Source: Brachybacterium paraconglomeratum (lineage in GTDB: Bacteria; Actinomycetota; Actinomycetes; Actinomycetales; Dermabacteraceae). From it: a DNA stretch of 64,000 bases. Below are positions 48,616 to 56,593 of this stretch, piece after piece. Position numbers and translations under genes: made by a program. The notes under the pieces were generated by a model. The model worked only from the letters and a program-made list of their open reading frames with translations. It made no database searches and was not told where the DNA came from. The DNA is taken from contig NZ_ML133854.1 in NCBI RefSeq assembly GCF_003994255.1, forward strand, positions 82,198 to 146,197, read 5' to 3'. Position 1 is the stretch's first letter. Each line of letters opens with the position of its first letter.

Positions 48616-49755
48616 TCAGCTCGGCGGCGTCGGCAGCTCCTGGAACGCCTCGAGCAGCGGCATGAGGTGCTCGCCGATCTCGACCTGCACGAGCAGCAGC
48701 CCGATCGTCCCGTCGGCGTCGACGAAGAAGTCCGTGCCGTACCCGCCGGACCAGCCCCAGCGGCCGCGATGCTCCCCTCCGGTGACGACGCTGACCCCGA
48801 AGCCCCAGCCCGTCCTGTCCCAGAAGCCGGGATAGAACGAGTCGGGCCGCTTGACCTCGGCGGGCACCTGGTCGGTCGTCATCATCGCGAGGTGCTCCGG
48901 GGAGAGCAGCTCCCCGTCCCGCAGCGCGCGCACGAATCGCAGGTAGTCCGCCGCGGTCGAGACGAGCTCGCCGTGGGAGACGTCGAGCGACGGCTCGCCG
49001 ACCAGCGGCCCGCCCCCGGCCGGCTCCGCCTCCGCCAGCTGCCCGTCCTCGACCGAGAAGGCCGGCGGCAGACGGTGCCGCTGCGAGAGGGGCACGAAGG
49101 ACCCGGTATCGACCATCCCGAGCGGCTCGAACAGGTCCGCGCGCAGATGCTCCTCGAGGGACCTGCCGGTCGCCCGGGAGAGCAGGACCCCCAGCACCGA
49201 GAAGGAGTGGTGATACCGCCACACCCGACCCGGCTCGCCCACCAGCGGCAGCGCACCGAGCGCCGCGAGCCACTCGTCGGCCCCGAGGGACCACGGCGCC
49301 GAGCCCGCCTCGAGTCCGGCCTCGACCATCGCTTGCTGCAGCGGACCCTCCACGGTCGCGATGCCTAGACCGGACGTGCAGGTCAGCAGATGGCGGAGCG
49401 TGATCTCGGTGAGGGAGGGGACGGCCTGGTCGAGCGCCGCATCGGGGCGGGGGAGCACGCGCGGAGCGGCGAGCTCGGGCAGCCACGGGTCGACGGGCGA
49501 ATCCAGCGCGAGCACACCGCGTTCGACGAGGCGCAGCGCCGCGACGGCCTGGATCGCCTTGGTCATCGACTGGATGCGCACGATCGCGTCGGCCGGGAAC
49601 GCCGGCGCGTCGGAGTCGCCCGGTCCGCGCGGGGAGAGCCGCCCGCGGGCGATGGGCTCGGGATCCCGCCCGTGGGAGATGATCCCGCCGGGCACGGTGC
49701 CCGCATCGGTCGCGGACTCGAGCAGGCGGACGGCGGGCGAGGTCGGCAGAGACAT
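48616..49755 (-). CDS. Serine hydrolase, beta-lactamase/class C esterase family
   Basis: The 379-residue hydrolase has the catalytic Ser63-Met-Thr-Lys66 (SMTK) and Tyr181 (YHH in place of the usual YSN/YxN), with a late GWGFGVSVV/GGYGTDFF region. No signal peptide is visible, so it is more likely a cytoplasmic esterase or peptidase than a resistance enzyme. TACTCT ends six bases before the ATG at 49755 with no ribosome-binding site, again suggesting a leaderless mRNA. The substrate is unknown. Confidence 0.87.
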   Translation of the reverse strand: MSLPTSPAVRLLESATDAGTVPGGIISHGRDPEPIARGRLSPRGPGDSDAPAFPADAIVRIQSMTKAIQAVAALRLVERGVLALDSPVDPWLPELAAPRVLPRPDAALDQAVPSLTEITLRHLLTCTSGLGIATVEGPLQQAMVEAGLEAGSAPWSLGADEWLAALGALPLVGEPGRVWRYHHSFSVLGVLLSRATGRSLEEHLRADLFEPLGMVDTGSFVPLSQRHRLPPAFSVEDGQLAEAEPAGGGPLVGEPSLDVSHGELVSTAADYLRFVRALRDGELLSPEHLAMMTTDQVPAEVKRPDSFYPGFWDRTGWGFGVSVVTGGEHRGRWGWSGGYGTDFFVDADGTIGLLLVQVEIGEHLMPLLEAFQELPTPPS

Positions 49756-49761
49756 GGACAC

Positions 49762-49767
49762 AGAGTA
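49762..49767 (-). promoter_or_regulatory. -10 box of the leaderless serine hydrolase transcript
   Basis: TACTCT on the minus strand, six bases, then ATG. Confidence 0.55.
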
Positions 49768-49820
49768 GGGGTGCGGTCGACGGCGGGGACGGGACCGGCT
49801 GCACGGACCGGCCCGCCGCC

Positions 49821-49826
49821 TAGACT
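49821..49826 (+). promoter_or_regulatory. -10 box of the leaderless pirin transcript
   Basis: TAGACT, six bases (CGGACC), then ATG; no ribosome-binding site. Confidence 0.6.
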
Positions 49827-49832
49827 CGGACC

Positions 49833-50927
49833 ATGACCACCTTCGAGGACTTCGTGCTGCTGGCACCGCGTGAGGTCCCGCTCGGCGGACCGCGCGGCAT
49901 GACCGTGCACCGCACGCTGCCCGCCCGGCGCACCTCCCTCATCGGCTCCTGGTGCTTCGTGGACCACTTCGGTCCCGACGACGTCTCCGCGACCGACGGG
50001 ATGCGCGTGGCCCGCCACCCGCACACCGGGCTCGCGACCGTGTCCTGGCTGTTCGACGGGGCGATCACGCACCGCGACTCGATCGGCAGCCACGCCCTGG
50101 TGCGGCCCGGCGACGTGGACCTCATGGTCGCCGGCTCCGGCATCACCCACTCGGAGTTCTCCGCGAACGACACCACCGTGCTCCACGGCGTCCAGCTCTG
50201 GTACGCCCTGCCGGACCGCACCCGCTTCCGCGAGCAGGAGTTCCTCGTCCACACCCCGACGGAGGTCGCGACCGGCACCGCCCGCGCCCGCGTGGGCCTC
50301 GGGACGCTGCACGGCGTGGACGGCGACGGGGACCTGCTCGAGGACACGAGCCCCGTCGTCACCGACACCGACCTCGGCATGGCCCAGCTCGAGCTGCGCG
50401 CCGGGAGCACGCTGCGGCTCGACCTCGACCCGGGACACGAGCACGGCGTGCTCGTGGACCGCGGCACCGCGCGGCTCACGACGGCCCGCGGGACGGGACC
50501 TGCGACGGGCGGGACGGGCGACGAGTCGTCGGCCCGGTCGCTGCGCGCCGATGTCGCGCCGCGCGAGCTGATGGTCCTGCCCGACGGTGTCGACCACCTC
50601 GAGATCGTGGTGACCGGCGACGAGGACCTGCGCCTGATACTGCTGTCCGGGGAGCCCCTGGGCGAGGACATCATCATGTGGTGGAACTTCGTGGGCCGCT
50701 CCCACGAGGAGATCGAGGCGTTCCGCGCCCGCTACCAGGCCGAGATCGGCGTCGAGCTCGCGCTCGAGGACGCGCCGATCGCGCCGATCGTCCGCGAGCG
50801 CGGGGGACTCGCCGAGGACGACGAGCAGTTCGGCCCCTTCGCCCCGCATACCCCCGCCGCGCTGCCCGCCCCGAGGCTGCCGGGCGGGCGCCTGCGCTCG
50901 CGCGGACGGCGGGGCATGCCCGCCTGA
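49833..50927 (+). CDS. Pirin family protein
   Basis: Pirins are bicupin iron proteins, some with quercetin-dioxygenase activity. The 364 residues include the metal site region VARHPHTGLATVSWLFDGAI and GITHSEFS (histidine and glutamate ligands). The C-terminal cupin ends in a Pro/Arg-rich tail. The probable leaderless start is described with its -10 box. Its function in this organism is not predictable; the next gene, an RsmC-like methyltransferase, starts 98 bases later. Confidence 0.92.
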   Translation: MTTFEDFVLLAPREVPLGGPRGMTVHRTLPARRTSLIGSWCFVDHFGPDDVSATDGMRVARHPHTGLATVSWLFDGAITHRDSIGSHALVRPGDVDLMVAGSGITHSEFSANDTTVLHGVQLWYALPDRTRFREQEFLVHTPTEVATGTARARVGLGTLHGVDGDGDLLEDTSPVVTDTDLGMAQLELRAGSTLRLDLDPGHEHGVLVDRGTARLTTARGTGPATGGTGDESSARSLRADVAPRELMVLPDGVDHLEIVVTGDEDLRLILLSGEPLGEDIIMWWNFVGRSHEEIEAFRARYQAEIGVELALEDAPIAPIVRERGGLAEDDEQFGPFAPHTPAALPAPRLPGGRLRSRGRRGMPA

Positions 50928-51025
50928 GTTCGACGCGCGGGCCGCGCCCACGCCTTCGAGGAACGCCGCACGGCCCGCCGTGCACCCGACGTCCCTGCCC
51001 TCCATCCCACTGCACGAGAGACCTC

Positions 51026-52291
51026 ATGACCAGCACCGCTGCCCAGCCCGAGCCGACCGACGAGCTCCCCGCCCCCGACCAGACCGAGCGGGTGATCCTA
51101 CGCGCCGCCCAGGAGCACGGCGAGATCGGCTGCCCCTGCGACATGCTCGTGATCGGGGATACGACCGGTGCGCTGACCGCCGAGACGCTCGAGCTCGTCG
51201 CCGACCACCCCGGCGCGCGGGTCCTGTCCTGGACCAGCTCCCGCGCGGAGACGGACGCGCTCGCCGCGCTGCTGCCCGGTCCGCTCGAGGCCGGGCGCCT
51301 CGTGCTGCCGACGGGCGCGGAGCCCGCCCCGCTCGAGGAATTCGCGGCCGGGGCCGAGGCGCATCTCGCGCTGGCCCGTCTGCCGAAGTCCCTCGCCGCG
51401 CTCGAGGATCTCGCCCGACGACTCGCGGTGGTCGCGGAGCGCAGCGGGCGGGATGACCTCACCCTCGTCGCCGGCGGCCGCGTCAAGCACATGACCCATT
51501 CCCAGAACGACACCCTCGCCACCGTGTTCTCCGAGGTGCGCGGCTCGCGCGGACTGGGCAAGTCCCGCGCCCTCGTCGCCTCCGGGCCGCGCGCCGACGT
51601 CGACGCCGCGCAGCCCGCGACCGGTGAGGCGCGCGTCGCGGTGCGCGGGCAGGAGCAGGCGCTCGCGCTGCGCGGCCTCGGCGGCGTGTTCGGCGGGGCC
51701 CGGGCCGACGCCGGCTCCCTCCTGCTGCTCGAGGCGCTCGATCGAGCGGTCGTCGCCGGGGAGCTCGGGACGGGAGGCGAGCGGTCCGCCGCCGCCGCGG
51801 AGGACGGAGCCGGGGAGAACGAGATGGCCCGCGCGGACGGGGACGCCGGCGCCCTGCCCCTCGCGGTGGACCTCGGCTGCGGCAACGGCCTGCTCACCGC
51901 GTATCTCGCCGCCGCGCTGCCGGGGATGCGGGTGCTCGGCAGCGACGACGACGCCGATGCGGTCGCCTCGACCCGCGCGACCCTCGCCGCCTCCGGGCTG
52001 GACCGCGAAGGGGTGGAGGTGACCTGGGACGTCTCGCTCTCCCGGTGCGAGGAGGCCGGCGCCGACCTGGTGCTGCTGAACCCGCCCTTCCACGACGGCA
52101 CCGTGGTCGACGCGACGCTCGTCCAGGGCCTCCTCGACGCCGCGGCCCGCGTGCTGCGTCCCGGCGGGCAGCTGTGGTTCGTGCACAACTCCCATCTGCG
52201 CTACCGGCCGGAGGTCGAGGCCCGCGTCGGTGCCGTCCGCCAGCGCGCCCGCGACCGCCGCTTCACGGTGCTGAGCGCGGTCAGGGCCTGA
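51026..52291 (+). CDS. Class I SAM-dependent rRNA methyltransferase, RsmC/RlmG-like
   Basis: The 421-residue enzyme probably methylates a guanine N2 of 16S or 23S rRNA. It has the duplicated layout of RsmC/RlmG: a degenerate N-terminal half and a catalytic C-terminal half with the SAM site VDLGCGNGLLTAYLAAALPG and the N2-guanine signature NPPFHDG. The linker between halves is Ala/Glu/Gly-rich. The ATG at 51026 follows GAGAGACC. The exact target base cannot be assigned. Confidence 0.88.
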   Translation: MTSTAAQPEPTDELPAPDQTERVILRAAQEHGEIGCPCDMLVIGDTTGALTAETLELVADHPGARVLSWTSSRAETDALAALLPGPLEAGRLVLPTGAEPAPLEEFAAGAEAHLALARLPKSLAALEDLARRLAVVAERSGRDDLTLVAGGRVKHMTHSQNDTLATVFSEVRGSRGLGKSRALVASGPRADVDAAQPATGEARVAVRGQEQALALRGLGGVFGGARADAGSLLLLEALDRAVVAGELGTGGERSAAAAEDGAGENEMARADGDAGALPLAVDLGCGNGLLTAYLAAALPGMRVLGSDDDADAVASTRATLAASGLDREGVEVTWDVSLSRCEEAGADLVLLNPPFHDGTVVDATLVQGLLDAAARVLRPGGQLWFVHNSHLRYRPEVEARVGAVRQRARDRRFTVLSAVRA

Positions 52292-52295
52292 CGGC

Positions 52296-52340
52296 GCCGA
52301 CGGCTCCCCGGGGAGGACGGCCCTCCCCGGGGAGGTCGGC
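52296..52340 (+). terminator. Terminator after the methyltransferase gene
   Basis: Two copies of the self-complementary CTCCCCGGGGAG (52304-52315 and 52323-52334) are flanked by GCCGAC and GTCGGC. This allows one long stem with a two-base bulge, or two small hairpins. Confidence 0.75.
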
Positions 52341-52352
52341 CAGGGACGACGA

Positions 52353-52382
52353 GAAGGGCGGGACCATGAGGTCCCGCCCTTC
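52353..52382 (-). terminator. Terminator after purQ
   Basis: A 13-bp perfect stem GAAGGGCGGGACC / GGTCCCGCCCTTC with an ATGA loop lies 45 bases beyond the purQ stop; it can act on both strands. Confidence 0.85.
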
Positions 52383-52426
52383 CGGTGTCGTGCGTCGGCC
52401 CGAGGCCGATGCCGTGATGTCGCCGC

Positions 52427-53152
52427 TCAGGCCACCATGCTGCGCAGCACCGAGCTGAACATGGTCAGTCCGTCGGTGCCGGTGCGGGTGCCCGCGCCGG
52501 GCTCGTCGGGCCCGAAGCCGGGCTCGACCGCGTGCTCGGGGTGCGGCATGAGGCCCACGACGTTGCCCGCGGCGTTGGTGACGCCCGCGATGTCGTGGCG
52601 CGAGCCGTTGGGGTTCTGCTCGAAGCCGGCCGGGCCGTGGGTGGCGCCGGCGGCGTAGCGGAAGACCACACGGCCCTCGTCCTCGAGCTGGGCCAGGGTG
52701 CGCTCGTCGGCCACGTACTGGCCGTCCTGGTTCTTCAGCGGGACCCGGATGACCTGGCCGGCCTCGTAGCCGGAGGTCCAGGCGGTGCGGTTGTTCTCCA
52801 CGGCCAGCGGCTGGTCGCGGCAGATGAACGCACGGTGCGCGTTCTTGATCATCGCGCCGGGCAGCAGATGCGTCTCGCAGAGGATCTGGAAGCCGTTGCA
52901 GATGCCGAGGACGGGCATGCCGCCGTTCGCGGCGTCGACCACCTTCTCCATCACGGGGGCGAAGCGGCTGATCGCCCCTGCGCGCAGGTAGTCGCCGTAG
53001 GAGAAGCCGCCGGGCAGCACGACCGCGTCGACCTCGTGCAGCGAGTCGTCGCCGTGCCACAGCGCGACCGGCTCGGCGCCGCCGAGACGCACGGCGCGCA
53101 GCGCGTCGCGGTCGTCGAGCGTGCCGGGGAAGGTCACCACACCGATGCGCAT
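52427..53152 (-). CDS. purQ: Phosphoribosylformylglycinamidine synthase, glutaminase subunit
   Basis: PurQ (241 residues) releases ammonia from glutamine for PurL. The class I amidotransferase triad is visible: Cys85 in GICNGFQ and the His/Glu pair in PHPEHAVEP. The ATG overlaps the purS stop by one base. It forms a two-gene unit with purS. Confidence 0.96.
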   Translation of the reverse strand: MRIGVVTFPGTLDDRDALRAVRLGGAEPVALWHGDDSLHEVDAVVLPGGFSYGDYLRAGAISRFAPVMEKVVDAANGGMPVLGICNGFQILCETHLLPGAMIKNAHRAFICRDQPLAVENNRTAWTSGYEAGQVIRVPLKNQDGQYVADERTLAQLEDEGRVVFRYAAGATHGPAGFEQNPNGSRHDIAGVTNAAGNVVGLMPHPEHAVEPGFGPDEPGAGTRTGTDGLTMFSSVLRSMVA

Positions 53153-53403
53153 CAGGCGTCCTCGACCTCGAGGGCGACGACGTCCTCGATCACCGGGTTC
53201 GACAGCAGGGTCTCGGCGGCCTCGCGCAGGGAGGCGAGCACCTCGTCGGTGACCTCGCCCTCGACCTCGAGCTCGAACCGCTTGCCCTGGCGCACCGAGG
53301 CGATGCCCTCGAAGCCCAGGCGGGGCAGCGCGGCGGCGACCGCCTTGCCCTGCGGGTCGAGGATCTCCGGCTTCGGCATGACGTGGACCACGACACGTGG
53401 CAT
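53152..53403 (-). CDS. purS: Phosphoribosylformylglycinamidine synthase subunit PurS
   Basis: PurS (83 residues, [20 protein letters not shown]) is the small subunit that bridges PurL and PurQ. The conserved [12 protein letters not shown] and NPVIEDV are present. GGAG precedes the ATG. A TACGAT at 53482-53487 (minus strand) is a plausible -10 box about 80 bases upstream. Confidence 0.95.
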   Translation of the reverse strand: MPRVVVHVMPKPEILDPQGKAVAAALPRLGFEGIASVRQGKRFELEVEGEVTDEVLASLREAAETLLSNPVIEDVVALEVEDA

Positions 53404-53620
53404 GGGGGCACTCCTGAGGGGACGTGTGGCGCGCGCGGCGGCGTGCCGGGGGCTGGTGCTCGGGCGCGGCCCGAGGGCCCCATCGTACCGAGGAACGCGG
53501 CCGTGCCGACGGGGCGCCCACGGCGGTGCCCTCCCGGCCGGACGCCCCCGCGGCCCTGGCACGTCCCGGCCGACGGGGACTAGGTTCGAGGCACGCGACC
53601 TCGACCCCCGGGAGGACCCG

Positions 53621-54361
53621 ATGAAGATCCGCCACCTCGTCCATTCCTGCCTGCTCGTGCAGACCGCCGGGCGACGCCTGCTCGTGGATCCGGGCGGCTT
53701 CAGCGCCGATGCGGTGCGGGGCCTGGGCGCCGAGGAGTTCTCGAGCCTCGACGCCGTGGTGATCACCCATCAGCACCCCGACCACGTCGACCCCGCGCTG
53801 CTGGGCGAGGTGCTCGCCGCCGCGTCCGACGCCGAGGTGATCGCCGAGCCGGAGACCGCCCGGATGCTCTCCGCCACGGGCGGCGCCGGCGAGGGGAGCG
53901 GCGGGCCCCTCGTCGCGCAGGAGCGGGTGATCCCGCTCGCGGCGGGGGAGGCGCACCGCTTCGCGCCCGTCGGCGACCACCCGTCGCTGCGGCTCGAGGC
54001 CGTCGGCGGACGCCACGCCATCATCCACCCCGACATCCCGCGGATCGGGAACTGCGGGATCGTCCTGTCCGCCGGGGACGGGCCGCGGCTCGGCATCACC
54101 GGGGACTCCCTCGAGCCGGTCCCCGAGTTCCACGGCATCGACGTCCTCGCCTTCGCCGTCACGGCGCCCTGGTCGAAGATGTCCGAGACCATCGAGTTCC
54201 TCCGCGCCGTCGGCCCGCGGCTCGCCCTGCCCGTCCACGACGCGGTCGCGAGCGACCTCGGACGACCGATCTACCTGCGCCAGGCCACGAACCTCGCCCC
54301 CGAGGGCACCGAGGTGCGGGACTGGCCGGAGGACGGCGTCGTCGAGGTCGCGCGGAGCTGA
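53621..54361 (+). CDS. Metallo-beta-lactamase-fold hydrolase (UlaG-like)
   Basis: The 246-residue metal-dependent hydrolase has HQHPDH (His50, His52, Asp54, His55), an early LVDPGG and late GITGDS and PVHDAVA metal-ligand segments. It looks like the short UlaG/YtnP-type branch; the substrate is unknown. GGGAGGA precedes the ATG, and a TAGGTT at 53581-53586 may be the -10 box. The PCMT-like gene follows after seven bases. Confidence 0.9.
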   Translation: MKIRHLVHSCLLVQTAGRRLLVDPGGFSADAVRGLGAEEFSSLDAVVITHQHPDHVDPALLGEVLAAASDAEVIAEPETARMLSATGGAGEGSGGPLVAQERVIPLAAGEAHRFAPVGDHPSLRLEAVGGRHAIIHPDIPRIGNCGIVLSAGDGPRLGITGDSLEPVPEFHGIDVLAFAVTAPWSKMSETIEFLRAVGPRLALPVHDAVASDLGRPIYLRQATNLAPEGTEVRDWPEDGVVEVARS

Positions 54362-54368
54362 CGGCACC

Positions 54369-54977
54369 ATGTCGCACCGGGCCGGCAGCGAGCGCCGCCT
54401 CGACGAGGCGCTCGCGGCGACCGACCGGCGACGGTTCCTCCCCGAGGAGCTGCGGGGGCGCGCCGGCGAGGACCGGCCCCTGCCGATCGGTCACGGCCAG
54501 ACGAACTCCCAGCCCACGACGGTGCGGAACATGCTCGCCCTGCTCGACGTGCGACCGGGGCAGCGAGTGCTCGACCTCGGCGCGGGATCGGGATGGACGA
54601 CGGCGCTGCTCGCCCGGCTGTGCGGACCGGGGGGGAGGGTGATCGGCGTCGAGCGGCGCGCCGAGCTGATCAGCCCGGCCCGGGCCGCGCTCGCCGGGAC
54701 AGCGGACGCGGGGACGGCGAGTGCCGAGATCCGACTCGCGCACCCCGGCGTGCTCGGCGCGCCGGAGGGCGCGCCGTACGACCGGATCCTCGTCTCCGCG
54801 CAGGCCGACGCCGTGCCGCGGAGCCTGATCGCGCAGCTCGCGGACGGTGGCGTGATGGTGATCCCCGTGCGCGAGCGGATGCTGCGCCTGGAGCGCCGCG
54901 GCGAGGAGGTCGCCGCGAGCGAGCACGGCGCCTACGTCTTCGTCCCCCTCGTCGAGGACCCGCCGACGACCCGCTGA
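54369..54977 (+). CDS. Protein-L-isoaspartate O-methyltransferase family protein
   Basis: The 202-residue SAM-dependent enzyme is of the PCMT type, with [20 protein letters not shown] upstream of the SAM site [20 protein letters not shown] and the DRILVSAQA region. Canonical Pcm repairs isoaspartyl residues; the TNSQPTTV replacing the usual ISQPYIVA loop leaves room for a related activity. It is co-directed with the metallo-hydrolase seven bases upstream. Confidence 0.85.
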   Translation: MSHRAGSERRLDEALAATDRRRFLPEELRGRAGEDRPLPIGHGQTNSQPTTVRNMLALLDVRPGQRVLDLGAGSGWTTALLARLCGPGGRVIGVERRAELISPARAALAGTADAGTASAEIRLAHPGVLGAPEGAPYDRILVSAQADAVPRSLIAQLADGGVMVIPVRERMLRLERRGEEVAASEHGAYVFVPLVEDPPTTR

Positions 54978-55019
54978 ACGCAGCGCCGGACACGAGGAGC
55001 GTGCGCCGGACCGGACCGG

Positions 55020-55025
55020 TAGGGT
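55020..55025 (+). promoter_or_regulatory. -10 box of the thiamine importer operon
   Basis: TAGGGT lies about 10 bases before the start of the TPP riboswitch, fitting a transcription start near 55032. Confidence 0.5.
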
Positions 55026-55035
55026 GCGGGGCGTG

Positions 55036-55120
55036 CACGGGAGTCCGGTAGGCCGGGCTGAGAGGGAGTACTCGAACTCCGACCGTAGAACCTGATCCGG
55101 ATCATGCCGGCGCAGGGAGC
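55036..55120 (+). ncRNA. TPP (thiamine pyrophosphate) riboswitch
   Basis: The THI-box signature is clear: GGGCTGAGAGGGAGTA (CTGAGA at 55058-55063) and later ACCTGATCCGGATCATGCCG followed by GCGCAGGGAG. It lies 53 bases upstream of the ykoF start. TPP binding would shut down the operon, most likely by masking the ribosome-binding site at 55159-55164, since no separate terminator hairpin is obvious. Confidence 0.95.
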
Positions 55121-55172
55121 TCCGCCGAGCGATCGTCGCCGCGCGCCCGTGCCCGTACGAAAGGCATGGACC

Positions 55173-55895
55173 GTGACCTCATCGCCCACCGCCCCCACCG
55201 CGCCCGCCCCCTCCGGCGACCCGGCCGCGACCCCGCTCGGCTTCGGGGTCGGCGCCCGCGTCACCGCCGCCGTGATGAGCGAGGACTACGCCCGGATCCT
55301 CGAAGGCGTCCTCTCCCGGCTGGACCTCACCGGCCTCGTGCACGAGACCGGGGACGTCTCGACCTATCTCGGCGGCCACGAGGCCCACCTCCAGCGCGCC
55401 CTGATCGACCTGGCCGAGGCGCTCGCCCGCACCGGCCACCACGCGACGCTCACCGTGCTGCTCTCGCGCGGCTGCCCCGGCGAGGTGGCCTGCGAGCTGC
55501 CCGGCGGCGCGGGCCCCCGCGCGACCGAGGTGCCGCAGCCGCGGAGCACCGGACGCTTCGCGAGCGCCGAGTGGGCGCTCTATCCGCTGGCCGACGAGGT
55601 CGCCGTCGACGGCACCGCCCCCGATCACATGCGCGACATCTACGCCGCGATCGACCATGCGAAGGACCTCGGCACCTTCCGCGGCTCCGAGCACTTCGTC
55701 ACCCGGCTCGAGGGCGACGCCGGCGACGTGATCGCGACCGCGCTCGCCGGCTGGCTGCTCGTCGGCCGCGGCGTCCAGCACGTCACCAGCCACCTCACCC
55801 TCTCGCTGAACAGCCCCTCGCACGAGGGGCGGGAGCTCGCGGCGAGCGCCGACGCTCCGGCCGCCGGCGACGAGGGCCAGGAGGCCTCGCGATGA
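55173..55895 (+). CDS. ykoF: Thiamine/hydroxymethylpyrimidine-binding protein YkoF
   Basis: YkoF (240 residues) is a ligand-binding protein associated with the YkoEDC importer for a thiamine precursor. Two copies of the ~80-residue Ykof fold are visible, ending in the GVQHVTSHLTLSLNS region. GTG 55173 follows GAAAGG at eight bases; the nearby ATG 55166 is in another frame. The TPP riboswitch upstream and ykoE downstream (four-base overlap) support the assignment. Confidence 0.9.
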   Translation: MTSSPTAPTAPAPSGDPAATPLGFGVGARVTAAVMSEDYARILEGVLSRLDLTGLVHETGDVSTYLGGHEAHLQRALIDLAEALARTGHHATLTVLLSRGCPGEVACELPGGAGPRATEVPQPRSTGRFASAEWALYPLADEVAVDGTAPDHMRDIYAAIDHAKDLGTFRGSEHFVTRLEGDAGDVIATALAGWLLVGRGVQHVTSHLTLSLNSPSHEGRELAASADAPAAGDEGQEASR

Positions 55896-56593
55896 CCGAG
55901 GAGCACGGCACCGCCGCGCCCGCGCACGAGTCCGCCGCTCCCGACGCCGCGCCCGCAGACGCCGGCGCGACCGCCCCTGCCGGCACGTCCCGTCGCCGCA
56001 CCCCGCTGAGCCTGCGCGAGCTCGTGCTCGTGGTGGTGCTCGGCGTCGTGTTCGGCTTCCTGTACTGGGTGTTCGTGCAGGCCTGGAACGGCCTGGCGAT
56101 CGCGATGGGCCCGGCCGGGGACCTCGCCCAGCACCTCGTGTTCGGCTCCTGGCTGCTGGTGGCGCCGGTCGCGATCGCGATCCTGCGCCGCCCGGGTGTG
56201 GGGATCCTGGCCGAGATGCTCGCCGCGGTCATCGAGGTGGTCTTCCTCGGCAGTCCCGTCGGCCCCCTGCTGCTGCTCTCCGCGGCGCTGCAGGGGATCG
56301 GCTCCGAGCTGCCCTTCGCCCTGACCCGGTACCGCCGCTTCGGCTGGGGCGTGTTCGCCGCCTCCGGCGCGCTCGGCGCGGGGCTGGTGTTCTTCTGGAC
56401 CGCGTACCGGATGGGCTGGTACGGCCAGGACCTGCTCGCGCTCCGGCTCGGCGTGCAGGTGCTGTCCGGGATCGTGCTCGGCGGTCTGCTCGCCCGGGTG
56501 ATCGTCCGCGCGCTCGAGCGCACCGGCGTGCTCGCCGACTTCGCGATCGGCGCCGCGGACGCGGCACGGATCCCCGAACGCCGTGTCCGCTGA
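55892..56593 (+). CDS. ykoE: ECF-type transporter substrate-specific membrane subunit YkoE
   Basis: YkoE (233 residues) is the membrane-embedded substrate-binding subunit of an energy-coupling-factor importer. After a Pro/Ala-rich cytoplasmic N-terminus come about five or six transmembrane helices beginning LRELVLVVVLGVVFGFLYWV. The start overlaps ykoF by four bases and the end overlaps the ykoDC fusion by 11. Confidence 0.9.
   Translation: MTEEHGTAAPAHESAAPDAAPADAGATAPAGTSRRRTPLSLRELVLVVVLGVVFGFLYWVFVQAWNGLAIAMGPAGDLAQHLVFGSWLLVAPVAIAILRRPGVGILAEMLAAVIEVVFLGSPVGPLLLLSAALQGIGSELPFALTRYRRFGWGVFAASGALGAGLVFFWTAYRMGWYGQDLLALRLGVQVLSGIVLGGLLARVIVRALERTGVLADFAIGAADAARIPERRVR

Noticed and set aside
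48616..49755. Beta-lactamase antibiotic-resistance gene
   Set aside because: SMTK and YHH fit the broad serine hydrolase family, but there is no signal peptide, and many such proteins are esterases or peptidases.
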